The notes under the pieces: model-generated
Databases searched by the model: none
What the model saw: the letters and a program-made list of their open reading frames with translations, nothing else
What the model was told of the DNA's origin: nothing
Program-made: the position numbers and the translations under genes
Assembly (NCBI RefSeq): GCF_000427665.1
Contig: NZ_KE386572.1
Location: forward strand, 372,001 to 436,000
Direction of reading: 5' to 3'
Origin: Geminicoccus roseus DSM 18922
GTDB taxonomy: Bacteria > Pseudomonadota > Alphaproteobacteria > Geminicoccales > Geminicoccaceae
Length of the DNA stretch: 64,000 bases
Shown here: positions 34,676 through 43,804 of the stretch, in pieces
Numbering within the stretch: the stretch's first letter is position 1
How the letters are laid out: the number at the start of each line of letters is the position of its first letter

Positions 34676-36354
34676 CCGCGAAGCCACACGATCAGGGAAG
34701 CCCACCGTCCGATCAGGTCCGGGTCGACCGCCGCTCGATGCTGCTGTCCGGCAGCAGCCTGGCCCTGGCCTCCACGGTGGGGGCGGCACTGACCGGCTCT
34801 GCCCAGGCGCAGGAGACCACTCCCGCGACGCCGGCGCCGGCTTCGGCCGGGGCCACCGAGATGCCCAACATCCTGGTGATCTGGGGCGACGACATCGGCC
34901 AGAGCAACATCAGCGCCTATACCAGGGGCCTGATGGGCTACCGGACACCCAACATCGACCGGATCGCGAACGAGGGCGCGCTGTTCACCGACGCCTATGG
35001 CGAGCAGAGCTGCACCGCCGGCCGGGCGGCGTTCATCCTGGGCCAGCATCCCTTCCGCACCGGCCTCCTCACCATCGGCATGCCCGGCTCGCCCCATGGC
35101 ATCCCGGAATGGGCGCCGACGATCGCCGACGTGATGAAGGGCAAGGGCTACGCCACCGGGCAGTTCGGCAAGAACCATCTGGGCGACCAGGACGAGCACC
35201 TGCCGACCAACCACGGCTTCGACGAGTTCTTCGGCAATCTCTACCACCTGAACGCGGAAGAAGAGCCGGAAGGCTACTACTACCCGAAGGACCCGGCGTT
35301 CCGCGAGAAGTACGGTCCGCGGGGCGTCATCCATTCGCGGGCCGACGGCCAGATCGAGGATACCGGCCCGCTGACCCGCAAGCGCATGGAGACGATCGAC
35401 GAGGAGATCCTGCAGCACGCGACCGACTTCATCGATCGCAACGCTGCCGCGTCGAAGCCGTTCTTCGTCTGGTTCAACACCACCCGGATGCATGTCTGGA
35501 CCCATCTGAAGCCGGAATCCGTCGGCACCACCGGGGTCGGGCTCTATCCGGACGGCATGGTCGAGCATGACGGCCATGTCGGGCAGTTGCTGAAGAAGCT
35601 CGACGACCTCGGCATCGCCGACAATACGATCGTTATGTACTCGACCGACAACGGCGCCGAAGAAGTCTCCTGGCCGGATGGCGGCACCACGCCGTTCAAG
35701 GGCGAGAAGGGCACGACCTGGGAAGGCGGGCACCGCGTGCCGATGCTGGTGCGCTGGCCCGGCGTCATCGAGCCCGGCACCGTCATCAACGAGCCGGTGG
35801 CCCACAACGACTGGATGCCCACCTTCGCGGCCGCGGCCGGCGAACCCGATCTGGTCCAGAAGATGGCGCAGGGCTACACCACCAACAACAAGACCTTCAA
35901 GGTGCACCTCGACGGCTACAACCTGGTGCCCCTCCTGAAGGGCGAGGTCGAGGAAGGGCCCCGCGACTTCTACCTGTACTTCTCGCAGGCGGGCGAGCTG
36001 AACGCGGCCCGGTGGGGCGACTGGAAGATCCATTTCGCGGTGATCCGCGGCAACATCGCCACCGGCACGCGCGAAACGCCCGGTTGGCCCCTCATCATCA
36101 ACCTGCGGGCCGATCCCTACGAACGGGCACCGGACGAATCCGGCATGTACATCCGGTGGTACGGCGATCTCCTCTGGCTGTTCGTGCCGATCCAGGAACG
36201 TCTCAAGGAGTTCTTCGCAGACTTTGAGGACTATCCCTACCAGCTCGGCACGAGCCTGAATGCCGGCAACATCAACTACAACACGTTGCAGGCGCGTCAG
36301 GCGTTCGGGCGCCTGCAGCAGCTCGAGGAGTTCATGCCAGGGGCACGCAACTGA
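34672..36354 (+). CDS. Arylsulfatase, Tat-exported
   Basis: 560 aa. A twin-arginine signal (VDRRSMLLSGSSLALAS, RR at 20-21) exports the folded, matured enzyme. The sulfatase domain starts at PNILVIWGDDIGQSN with metal-binding Asp 73-74. The modification motif is CTAGR at 114-118, with Ala in place of the usual Pro. Further ligands lie in GKNHLGD, STDNGAEE and the EKGTTWEGGHRVPM loop. It hydrolyses sulfate esters; the natural substrate is unknown. Start overlaps the FGE stop; end overlaps the MoxR gene. Confidence 0.92.
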   Translation: MTAKPHDQGSPPSDQVRVDRRSMLLSGSSLALASTVGAALTGSAQAQETTPATPAPASAGATEMPNILVIWGDDIGQSNISAYTRGLMGYRTPNIDRIANEGALFTDAYGEQSCTAGRAAFILGQHPFRTGLLTIGMPGSPHGIPEWAPTIADVMKGKGYATGQFGKNHLGDQDEHLPTNHGFDEFFGNLYHLNAEEEPEGYYYPKDPAFREKYGPRGVIHSRADGQIEDTGPLTRKRMETIDEEILQHATDFIDRNAAASKPFFVWFNTTRMHVWTHLKPESVGTTGVGLYPDGMVEHDGHVGQLLKKLDDLGIADNTIVMYSTDNGAEEVSWPDGGTTPFKGEKGTTWEGGHRVPMLVRWPGVIEPGTVINEPVAHNDWMPTFAAAAGEPDLVQKMAQGYTTNNKTFKVHLDGYNLVPLLKGEVEEGPRDFYLYFSQAGELNAARWGDWKIHFAVIRGNIATGTRETPGWPLIINLRADPYERAPDESGMYIRWYGDLLWLFVPIQERLKEFFADFEDYPYQLGTSLNAGNINYNTLQARQAFGRLQQLEEFMPGARN

Positions 36355-37343
36355 GCGAAGCCTCGGCCTCCCGGGCGCGCGACGCGGTCCTCACGCTGCG
36401 CGCCCGGATCCAGGAATCGATCATTGGCCAGGAGCAGGTGACCGAGCGCCTGCTCCTCTGCCTGCTCTGCAACGGCAACATGCTCCTGGAAGGCCTGCCG
36501 GGTCTGGCCAAGACCCGGGCGATCAAGACGCTCGCCAAGAACCTGGAAGGCAACTTCCAGCGCATCCAGTTCACGCCGGACCTCCTGCCGTCCGACGTGA
36601 CCGGCACAGAGATCTACTACGAGCAGGGCGGCGCCGGCACGTTCAAGTTCCAGCCGGGACCTGTGTTCGGCAACCTCGTCCTGGCCGACGAGATCAACCG
36701 GGCCGGGGCCAAGGTGCAGGCGGCGCTCCTGGAGGCGATGGAGGAGCGGCAGGTCACCGTGGCCGGAACCACCCACCGGCTGCCGGACCTGTTCATGGTG
36801 CTGGCGACCCAGAACCCGATCGAGCAGGAGGGGACCTACCCGCTGCCCGAGGCGCAGATGGACCGGTTCCTGATGCACGTCACCATCAGCTATCCGAGCG
36901 ATGCGGCGGAGCTGGAGGTGATGCGCCTGGTGCGCGGCGAGGAGAATGCCGCCTCCGGCCCTCATGGGCCCTCGGCCGACATGATCCCGCAGGCGATGAT
37001 CTTCGAGGCCCGCGCGGCGATCCGCGCCCTGCCGATCACGGAGCCGGTCGAGCGCTACATCGTCGACCTGATCGCCGCGACGCGCCGGCCGGAGAGGTTC
37101 GGCGACCGGCTGAAGGGCTGGATCCAGATCGGCGCCAGCCCGCGCGGCACGATCGCCCTGGACAAGGCGGCCCGGGCGCATGCCTGGCTGCATGGGCGGG
37201 ACTTCGTCTCGCCGGACGATGTCCGCTCGGTGCTGGGCGACTGCCTGCGCCACCGGCTGACGCTCAGCTACGATGCCGTGGCCGAGGGCATCACCAAGGA
37301 TGCCGTGATCGCGGAACTGGCAAAACAGGTGGCGGTGGCCTGA
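36351..37343 (+). CDS. MoxR-family AAA+ ATPase
   Basis: About 330 aa. Walker A EGLPGLAKT, Walker B VLADEINRA, the ATQNPIEQEGTYPLPEAQMDRF sensor region and the C-terminal lid (VEGITKDAVI) are intact, as in MoxR chaperones that work with VWA proteins on metal-cofactor or protein maturation. No ATG, GTG or TTG lies in frame before the conserved IIGQE motif: the first is a GTG at 36438, which would delete it. I therefore extend to the CTG at 36351, which overlaps the sulfatase stop as CTGA and has AGGGG 8 nt upstream. The start is unproven. DUF58 and VWA genes follow. Confidence 0.82.
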   Translation: MSEASASRARDAVLTLRARIQESIIGQEQVTERLLLCLLCNGNMLLEGLPGLAKTRAIKTLAKNLEGNFQRIQFTPDLLPSDVTGTEIYYEQGGAGTFKFQPGPVFGNLVLADEINRAGAKVQAALLEAMEERQVTVAGTTHRLPDLFMVLATQNPIEQEGTYPLPEAQMDRFLMHVTISYPSDAAELEVMRLVRGEENAASGPHGPSADMIPQAMIFEARAAIRALPITEPVERYIVDLIAATRRPERFGDRLKGWIQIGASPRGTIALDKAARAHAWLHGRDFVSPDDVRSVLGDCLRHRLTLSYDAVAEGITKDAVIAELAKQVAVA

Positions 37344-37358
37344 ACGGGAGAGGCAACA

Positions 37359-38390
37359 ATGCGGTGGACGACGGTGCGGAAATGCCGAGGCATGCTGGCG
37401 GGGCTGGCCCTGTGGTCGCTCGCGGCCTGCGCCTCGGGCGGAACGGCCACGACCGAGGTCGACCCGCTGCCCTCGTGGAACCCGACCCCGGTCAAGTATG
37501 CGCTGGTCGACTTCGTCGAGCGCGTGATCACCGAGGGCGACCCCCGCTACCTGCCGCCCGGCGAACGCATCGCGACCTTCGACAATGACGGCACGCTGTG
37601 GGCGGAGCAGCCGATCTATTTCGAGGTCCTGTTCGCGCTCGACCGGGTGCGCGCCATGGAGGCCGACCATCCGGAATGGCGGACGGAGGAGCCTTATGCC
37701 TCGGTGATCGCCAACGACCCGGAACGGCTGGCACGGCTCAGCCAGGCCGACCTCGTCAAGATCATCGCCGTCACCCATACCGGCATGACCGAGCAGGCCT
37801 TCGAGGCGGACACGAAGGAGTGGTTCGCCACCGCGCGCCATCCCACGCTCCAAAAGCCGTTCCCTGCCCTCGTCTATCAGCCGCAGCTGGAGCTGCTGGA
37901 CTACCTGCGCGCCCACGGCTTCGAAACCTTCATCGTGTCCGGCGGCGAGGTCGACTTCATCCGGGCGTTCGCGCCGGAAGCCTACGGCATCCCGCCGGAG
38001 CAGATCATGGGCACGACGCTCGGCTACCGCTTCCAGGAGGTCGACGGCCAGCCGGTGATCGACCGGCTGCCGGAGGTGATGATCAACGGCGACAATGTCG
38101 GCAAGCCGGTCAACATCCACCTGCACATCGGCAAGAAGCCGGTCCTGGCGTTCGGCAACTCCGACGGGGACCTGCAGATGCTGCAGTACGCCGACAGCGG
38201 CGACGGCCCGCGCATGATGCTGCTCCTGCACCACGACGATGCGGAGCGCGAGTTCGCCTATGACCGGCAGTCCCATGTGGGCCGGCTCGACAAGGCCTGG
38301 GACGAGGCGAAGAAGCGGGGCTGGACGGTGGTCAGCATGAAGAACGACTTCGCGACCATCTTTCCGGCCACGCCGGCCAACGACGACTGA
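37359..38390 (+). CDS. HAD-superfamily phosphatase, predicted lipoprotein
   Basis: 343 aa. Lipobox SLAAC near residue 23 indicates a lipid-anchored periplasmic protein. HAD motif I is ATFDNDGTLWAE (about 69-80), motif II FIVSGGEVDF and motif IV VLAFGNSDGD with the metal Asp. The family is phosphoserine-phosphatase-like (HAD subclass with C1 cap). GGGAGAGG lies upstream of the ATG. It would remove phosphate from a periplasmic substrate beside the sulfatase; placement between MoxR and DUF58 genes is recurrent in this operon type as far as I know. Confidence 0.82.
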   Translation: MRWTTVRKCRGMLAGLALWSLAACASGGTATTEVDPLPSWNPTPVKYALVDFVERVITEGDPRYLPPGERIATFDNDGTLWAEQPIYFEVLFALDRVRAMEADHPEWRTEEPYASVIANDPERLARLSQADLVKIIAVTHTGMTEQAFEADTKEWFATARHPTLQKPFPALVYQPQLELLDYLRAHGFETFIVSGGEVDFIRAFAPEAYGIPPEQIMGTTLGYRFQEVDGQPVIDRLPEVMINGDNVGKPVNIHLHIGKKPVLAFGNSDGDLQMLQYADSGDGPRMMLLLHHDDAEREFAYDRQSHVGRLDKAWDEAKKRGWTVVSMKNDFATIFPATPANDD

Positions 38391-38396
38391 CGCGCC

Positions 38397-39341
38397 ATGG
38401 CTGGCAGGGCAGACCAGGGCGTCCATGTCGAGCTGCAGGACCTGGTGCGCCTGCGCGCCCAGGCCAGCGGCTTCTCGTTCCTGCCCCGCCAGCCGGTCCA
38501 CAGCCTGCTGGCCGGCCGCCATGCCTCCCGCCTGCGCGGCCGCGGCCTGAGCTTCGAGGAGCTGCGCCGCTATGTGCCGGGCGACGATGTCCGCGCCATC
38601 GACTGGAAGGTCACCGCGCGCACCCGCAAGCCGCATGTCCGGGTGTTCACCGAGGAACGCGACCGTCCGGTGCTGCTGGTGGTGGATCAGCGCCGCTCGA
38701 TGTTCTTCGGCAGCAGGCGCGCGATGAAATCGGTGGCGGCGGCCGAGCTTGCGGCGCTGGCGGCCTGGCGGGCGCTGGCGGCGGGCGACCGTGTCGGCCT
38801 GCTCGTGTTCGACGACCACGACGTGGTGGCGATCCCGGCCCGGCGCAGCCAGCAGCAGGTGCTGCAGATCATCCACGCCATCGTCCGCAAGAACCGTGCA
38901 TTGCGGGCGGACCTGCCGCTCCATCCCGATCCCGCCATCCTCGACCGCGTGCTCGACGCCGCGCTCAGGATCGCCACGCATGACCAGCTCGTCTGCCTGA
39001 TCGGCGATGGCGCCGGCGTCGGGGCGCACACGATCGAGCAGGTCACCCGCCTGTCCCGGCACAACGACGTGCTGTTCGCCTTCGTGTTCGATCCCCTGGA
39101 AGCCAGCCTGCCCGAGGCCGGCACGCTGGTGATGGCTGCAGGCGAGCTGCAGCTGGAGGTGGACACGTCCAGCCGCCGGCTTGGCCAGAGCTTCGCCGAC
39201 GACTTCGCCCAGCGCCTGCAGACCCTGCGCCGGCTGTCCCGCGAGCGCGCCATGCCGTTCCTGCCGATCTCGACCGAGGGCGAGGTGGCCGGCCAGGTCC
39301 GCAGCCTGCTGGGCAGGCATGCCGCCAGGCGGGCCGCCTGA
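38397..39341 (+). CDS. DUF58 protein, MoxR partner
   Basis: 314 aa with the DUF58 core GRGLSFEELRRYVPGDDVRAIDWKVTARTRKPHVRVF (in blocks from about residue 45) followed by a VWA-like domain starting LLVVDQRRSMFFGS. The MIDAS equivalent is D-Q-R-R-S, so one serine is replaced by Arg. DUF58 proteins accompany MoxR ATPases and are proposed to bind client proteins. No membrane segment. It is 6 bp after the HAD gene and 1 bp before the DUF4381 gene. Confidence 0.88.
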   Translation: MAGRADQGVHVELQDLVRLRAQASGFSFLPRQPVHSLLAGRHASRLRGRGLSFEELRRYVPGDDVRAIDWKVTARTRKPHVRVFTEERDRPVLLVVDQRRSMFFGSRRAMKSVAAAELAALAAWRALAAGDRVGLLVFDDHDVVAIPARRSQQQVLQIIHAIVRKNRALRADLPLHPDPAILDRVLDAALRIATHDQLVCLIGDGAGVGAHTIEQVTRLSRHNDVLFAFVFDPLEASLPEAGTLVMAAGELQLEVDTSSRRLGQSFADDFAQRLQTLRRLSRERAMPFLPISTEGEVAGQVRSLLGRHAARRAA

Positions 39342-39342
39342 G

Positions 39343-39825
39343 ATGGACCAGACCGACCCCGGCAGCCTGGCAGGCCTGCACGACATCGTCGCTTCCCCGC
39401 CGGTCCCCTTCTGGCCGCCGGCGCCGGGCTGGTACGTCGTGGCGCTGGCCCTGGCGATGACCCTTGGCTGGGCCTGCTGGCGGACGGCCCGTCGATGGCG
39501 GGCCGATGCCTACCGGCGCGCGGCGCTTGCCGAGCTGCAGTCAGCCGGAGGGCGCCGCGACCAGCTGACCATCCTGCCGGAACTGCTCAAGCGCACGGCG
39601 CTGGCGGCCTATCCCCGGGAGCGGGTCGCCTCGCTCAGCGGCCAGGCCTGGCTGGCCTTCCTGGACGAGACAGCCGCCGCTCCGGCGTTCACCACCGGGC
39701 CGGGCCGGCCGCTCGGCGCGCTCGCCTATGATCCGGGCCTAGCCAGGCGCATGAGCGAAGCGGACGGGGACGCCCTCTTGGCCGCCGCCACCGCCTGGAT
39801 CCGCCGCCACCGGGCAGCGCCCTGA
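39343..39825 (+). CDS. DUF4381 membrane protein
   Basis: 160 aa with one membrane helix (about 26-46, GWYVVALALAMTLGWACW), flanked by a periplasmic PPVPFWPPAPG motif typical of DUF4381 and a cytoplasmic helical region with Arg-rich start (RRWRADAYRRAALAEL) and LLKRTALAAYPRERVASL. It is a regular member of bat/MoxR operons. The stop overlaps the VWA gene start by one base (TGATG). Confidence 0.85.
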   Translation: MDQTDPGSLAGLHDIVASPPVPFWPPAPGWYVVALALAMTLGWACWRTARRWRADAYRRAALAELQSAGGRRDQLTILPELLKRTALAAYPRERVASLSGQAWLAFLDETAAAPAFTTGPGRPLGALAYDPGLARRMSEADGDALLAAATAWIRRHRAAP

Positions 39826-41804
39826 TGATCCAGCTCGCCTATCCCTGGCTCCTGGCGGTCCTGGTCCTGCCGCTCGCGGTTCTGCTGCTGCCGCCGTTCC
39901 GCCAGCCGCGTGCGGCGGTGGCGGTGCCCTTCCTGGACCGGCTGGCCCGGCTGACCGGACAGTCGCCGACGCCCGGGGCGGCGGTGGCCAGGCCCGGCCT
40001 CTTCCAGCGCATCGTCCTGGTCCTTGCCTGGACCTGCATGGTGCTGGCGCTGGCCCGGCCACAATGGGTCGAGCCGCCGGTCGTGCGGGAGCTGCCGACC
40101 CGCGACCTTCTGCTGGCGGTCGACCTGTCGGGCTCGATGGAGACCGAGGACTTCACCGACCAAAGCGGCCGGACGATCGACCGGCTCGCCGCCGCCAAGC
40201 AGGTGGTCGGCGACTTCCTGCTGCGGCGCGACGGCGACCGGGTCGGCCTGATCGTGTTCGGCACGGCACCGTTCGTGCAGGTCCCGTTCACCCAGGATCT
40301 CGCGGTCAGCCGGCGGCTGCTGGACGAGACCAGCGTGCGGATGGCGGGTCCCCAGACCATGCTGGGCGACGCGATCGGCCTGGCGATCAGCACGTTCGAG
40401 AACAGCCAGGTCCAGGAGCGCGTCCTGATCCTGATGACCGACGGCAACGACACCGGCAGCAAGGTGCCGCCGGTGGAGGCGGCGCGGATCGCCCGGGACC
40501 GCGGCATCACCATCCACACGATCGCGGTGGGCGACCCGGCCGCGGTGGGCGAGGACCGGCTCGACGAGGAAACCCTGCGCTCGATCGCCAGCACCACGGG
40601 CGGCGCCTACTTCCACGCGAACGACCGCGCCGAGCTGGAAGGCGTCTACCAGCGCCTGGACGAGCTGGAGACCCGCAAGGTCGAGACGATCAGCTACCGG
40701 CCCAGGCACGACCTGTTCTTCTGGCCGCTCGGCATCGCCCTGGCGCTGACCATGCTGGGCCAGCTGGCCCTGGTGCTGCGCGAGGTGGTGCGCCGGCGGC
40801 GCCCGGCCCCGGTGGCGACGACCGCCGCGTTCTGGCCGGTTCTAGGCATTGGCGAGTTCCACCTGCTGCGGCCCTGGTGGCTCCTGGCGCTGCTGCCGGC
40901 CCTCCTGCTCGCCTGGGAGATCGGGCGGCGGCAGGACAGCGCGCGGCCCTGGCGGGGCGTCATCGCCCCGCACCTCCTGCAGCACCTGATGGTGACGCAG
41001 GAGCAGCAGGGCATCCGTCCCTGGCAGGTGCTGCTGGCGGCATGGTGCATCGCCATCCTGGCCTTGAGCGGGCCGACCTGGCGCCGGGAACCGGCCCCGT
41101 TCGCCCAGGACCAGGCGGCGCTCATGATCGCCATGAAGGTGACGCCGTCGATGCTGGCGCAGGACATCCAGCCCACCCGGCTGGAGCGGGCCGCCCAGAA
41201 GATCAAGGACCTGCTGGCGCTGCGGCCGGATGCCGCCAGCGGGCTGGTCGCCTATGCCGGCAGCGCGCACCTGGTCATGCCGCTCACCCGCGACGCCGAC
41301 ATCGTGGCAGGCTTCGCCGCCGAGCTGGTGCCGGACGTCATGCCGCGAGAAGGCGACGCGCCGGCCGAGGCGGTGGCGCTGGCCGACCAGGAGCTGAAGT
41401 CGTCCGGGCAGCCGGGCTCGATCCTGCTGGTGACCGACGCGGTCACACCCGACCAGGCCGAGGCGCTGCGCAGGATCCGCGAGAATGGCGGCGCGCCGGT
41501 GCATGTGCTCGCGGTGGCGGCCGGCACGGAGGTGTCGGTCGTCGGCGGGCCGCCGGCTCCGGCGCTGGACCGGGCGGCGCTGCAGGCCGCCGCCGATGCG
41601 GGTGGCGGCGGGCTCACGGTGGTGACGCCCGATCCGGCGGATGTCACGGCGCTGGCGGGCGAGGTCGCGACCAGCCTCGCCGACGTGGCGGGCGGCGTCG
41701 ATGGCGGCGAGCGCTGGCAGGATGCCGGCTACTGGCTGGTGCCGCTGGTGGTGCTGCTGAACCTGATGTGGTTCCGCCGCGGCTGGGTCGTGCGATGGTC
41801 ATGA
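39825..41804 (+). CDS. Fused BatA-BatB protein with two VWA domains
   Basis: 659 aa with two copies of the BatA/BatB layout: two N-terminal helices, a VWA domain and a C-terminal helix. Copy 1 (1-320) has an intact MIDAS start D100-LSGS and TDGNDTGS. Copy 2 (about 345-659) begins FHLLRPWWLLALLPALLLAW, and its MIDAS position reads IAMKVTPSM (437-443): Asp replaced by Lys438 and the first Ser by Thr. This copy probably cannot bind metal. BatA and BatB are normally separate genes. The stop overlaps the TPR gene by 4 bp. Confidence 0.87.
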   Translation: MIQLAYPWLLAVLVLPLAVLLLPPFRQPRAAVAVPFLDRLARLTGQSPTPGAAVARPGLFQRIVLVLAWTCMVLALARPQWVEPPVVRELPTRDLLLAVDLSGSMETEDFTDQSGRTIDRLAAAKQVVGDFLLRRDGDRVGLIVFGTAPFVQVPFTQDLAVSRRLLDETSVRMAGPQTMLGDAIGLAISTFENSQVQERVLILMTDGNDTGSKVPPVEAARIARDRGITIHTIAVGDPAAVGEDRLDEETLRSIASTTGGAYFHANDRAELEGVYQRLDELETRKVETISYRPRHDLFFWPLGIALALTMLGQLALVLREVVRRRRPAPVATTAAFWPVLGIGEFHLLRPWWLLALLPALLLAWEIGRRQDSARPWRGVIAPHLLQHLMVTQEQQGIRPWQVLLAAWCIAILALSGPTWRREPAPFAQDQAALMIAMKVTPSMLAQDIQPTRLERAAQKIKDLLALRPDAASGLVAYAGSAHLVMPLTRDADIVAGFAAELVPDVMPREGDAPAEAVALADQELKSSGQPGSILLVTDAVTPDQAEALRRIRENGGAPVHVLAVAAGTEVSVVGGPPAPALDRAALQAAADAGGGGLTVVTPDPADVTALAGEVATSLADVAGGVDGGERWQDAGYWLVPLVVLLNLMWFRRGWVVRWS

Positions 41805-42475
41805 CCCGCAGGCTGGTGGCGGGCGGGCTCGCCCTCCTCGTCCTCGCGGCGGCCGGCCTCTGGGCCGGCTCGGCTGCCCGCTGGTCGTTCAGCGGGCTCT
41901 GGCTGACGCCGGACCAGCGCGGGCAATGGCTGGAGGAGCGCGGCCGGCACGCCGAGGCGGCGAAAGCCTTCGCCGATCCGCTGCGCCAGGCCGAGGCTCT
42001 CTACCGGGCCAGGCAGTACAAGGAGGCTGCCGCTGCGTTCGGACGGGTGGATCGGCCGCAGGCCGCCTATGGCCGGGGCAACGCGCTGGTGATGAGCGGC
42101 GACTATCCCGGCGCCATCGCGAGCTACCGGCAGGCCCTGGCAGCCCGTCCGGACTGGGTGGAAGCGCAGGAGAACCTGGAGATCGCCCGGATCCGCCAGG
42201 AGCGTCTGGACCAGGCCGGCGCCGATGCGGCCGAGGAGAGCACCGGCGGGCAGCTCGCGGCCGATTCGATCGTCTTCGACGACCGCGCCCAGGATGCGCC
42301 GCCCGACCAGGTCGAGCAGACCGAGGGCGGTGCCGCGCTGGCCGACGACACGCTGCGCGCGATGTGGCTGCAGCGCGTGCAGACCAGGCCGGCCGACTTC
42401 CTGCGGGTGAAGTTCGCGTTCCAGGACGCGGTACCGCCTGCCCAGGACGCGGCGCCGCCGGGTGGCGCGCCATGA
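41801..42475 (+). CDS. Membrane-anchored TPR protein (BatC/BatE-like)
   Basis: 224 aa: N-terminal anchor (about 7-26, VAGGLALLVLAAAGLWAGSA), two to three TPR units (AEAAKAFADPLRQAEALYRARQ, YKEAAAAFGRVD, YPGAIASYRQALAARPDWVEAQENLEIAR) and an acidic tail. The arrangement matches the TPR member of bat operons. I chose the ATG at 41801, which overlaps the VWA stop (ATGA); ATG 41795 is also possible. Confidence 0.83.
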   Translation: MTRRLVAGGLALLVLAAAGLWAGSAARWSFSGLWLTPDQRGQWLEERGRHAEAAKAFADPLRQAEALYRARQYKEAAAAFGRVDRPQAAYGRGNALVMSGDYPGAIASYRQALAARPDWVEAQENLEIARIRQERLDQAGADAAEESTGGQLAADSIVFDDRAQDAPPDQVEQTEGGAALADDTLRAMWLQRVQTRPADFLRVKFAFQDAVPPAQDAAPPGGAP

Positions 42476-43737
42476 TCCGCTGCCTGCTGCTCCTCGCGCT
42501 GATCCTGGCCGCACCGGCGCGGGCCCAAGCGCCGGATGCGCTGGTGGAAACCAGCCTGGGCGAACAGGCCGACGTGCTCGTCGGCCAGCGCGTCTCGATC
42601 TACGTCAAGCTGCTGACCACCACGACCTTTGCCGGCGCCGCGGCCTTCGACCTGCCGAGCCTGCCGGGGGCCGTCCTGATGACGGTGCAGGACCGGCCGC
42701 TGCTGGGCAGCGAGAGCGACCGTGGAACCAGCTATGTCAGCCAGACCCACGGGCTCGCTTTGTTCCCGCAGCGGCCCGGCCCGCTGACGCTTCCGGCCTT
42801 CACCGTCCGCTTCGCCAGCACGTCGGCCGATGGCGGCCCGGTCCGGGACCACCAGCTGCAGACCGAACCGGTCACCATCACGGCCGCGCTGCCCAGAGGC
42901 GCCGAGGGGCCCGGCCCGCTCGTGGTGAGCAGCGGCGTGGAACTGACCGAGCAATGGCAGCCGCAGCCGGACGGCCTCCGGCCGGGCGACGCGGTGACCC
43001 GGACGATCACGCTCCAGGCCCGGGACGTCCCGGCCATGATGCTGCCCTCGCTGACCGGGGACCCGATCGCCGGCCTTCGCGCCTATCCGCGCCCGCCCCG
43101 GCTGGACGACCAGCAGCAGCGCGGTGCGTTCACCGGCAAGCGGATCGAGCAGGTCACCTATGTCGCCGAAACGCCAGGGACGGTGACGGTGCCGCCGATC
43201 GAGCTGCGCTGGTGGCATGCGGACAGCGGCGAAGCGGCCACGGCCGAGCTTCCCGGCCGGACCTTCACGATCGCCGCGGCCGCGCCGGCCGCGGCGGCCG
43301 GCAACCGGCCGCTGGCGACGTCGGCCGGATCGGGTGCCTGGCCGGCCCTGGTCGTGCTGGCCATCCTGATCCTGGCAGCTCTTGGATGGCTGGTCGCGCG
43401 GCGGCGGCAACGGCGGCATGGCGACGAGGAACAGGACGCCTTTGCGAGGCTGGAGGATGCCCTGCGTTCCGGCAATGCCCCGAAAAGCGAAGCCGCGCTG
43501 TTCGGGTGGCTCGACCGGCTGCGGGGCCTGCCGGCACCCGCCACGGTCGCCGCCTTTGCCGCGCGCCTGCCTGATCCCGCCCTCGGCCGCGAGCTGGATG
43601 GATTGCTCCAGGCGGCGCAACTCCATCGCCCTTGGGACGGGGAAAGACTGAGGGAGCGGCTGGGCGAGGCACGCCTATGGCTTGGCCGCAATGCGCCGGA
43701 GGCCGGCAAGCCTGGGCTGGGGCCGCTCAACCCATGA
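42472..43737 (+). CDS. BatD-like protein (oxygen tolerance family)
   Basis: 421 aa with signal peptide (MIRCLLLLALILAAPARAQA), several Ig-like periplasmic segments (VLVGQRVSIYVKL, LRPGDAVTRTITLQA, QVTYVAETPGTVTVPPIELRWW), one membrane helix near residue 285-305 (WPALVVLAILILAALGWLV) and a helical cytoplasmic end. This is the BatD/BAM layout in MoxR operons. Starts by 4-bp overlap with the TPR gene. The 67 bp after it are the widest gap before the DUF3300 gene. Confidence 0.85.
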   Translation: MIRCLLLLALILAAPARAQAPDALVETSLGEQADVLVGQRVSIYVKLLTTTTFAGAAAFDLPSLPGAVLMTVQDRPLLGSESDRGTSYVSQTHGLALFPQRPGPLTLPAFTVRFASTSADGGPVRDHQLQTEPVTITAALPRGAEGPGPLVVSSGVELTEQWQPQPDGLRPGDAVTRTITLQARDVPAMMLPSLTGDPIAGLRAYPRPPRLDDQQQRGAFTGKRIEQVTYVAETPGTVTVPPIELRWWHADSGEAATAELPGRTFTIAAAAPAAAAGNRPLATSAGSGAWPALVVLAILILAALGWLVARRRQRRHGDEEQDAFARLEDALRSGNAPKSEAALFGWLDRLRGLPAPATVAAFAARLPDPALGRELDGLLQAAQLHRPWDGERLRERLGEARLWLGRNAPEAGKPGLGPLNP

Positions 43738-43804
43738 TCCTTTCCTGCCCTGCCGGCCGGTTTGCGGCCGCTTTCGAGCAATCTCAGCAGCGGGAGTATC
43801 AGTC

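Noticed and set aside
36297-39386. A 1029-codon minus-strand frame opposite MoxR, HAD and DUF58
   Set aside because: Composition and the three clear plus-strand domains show it is a high-GC antisense shadow.
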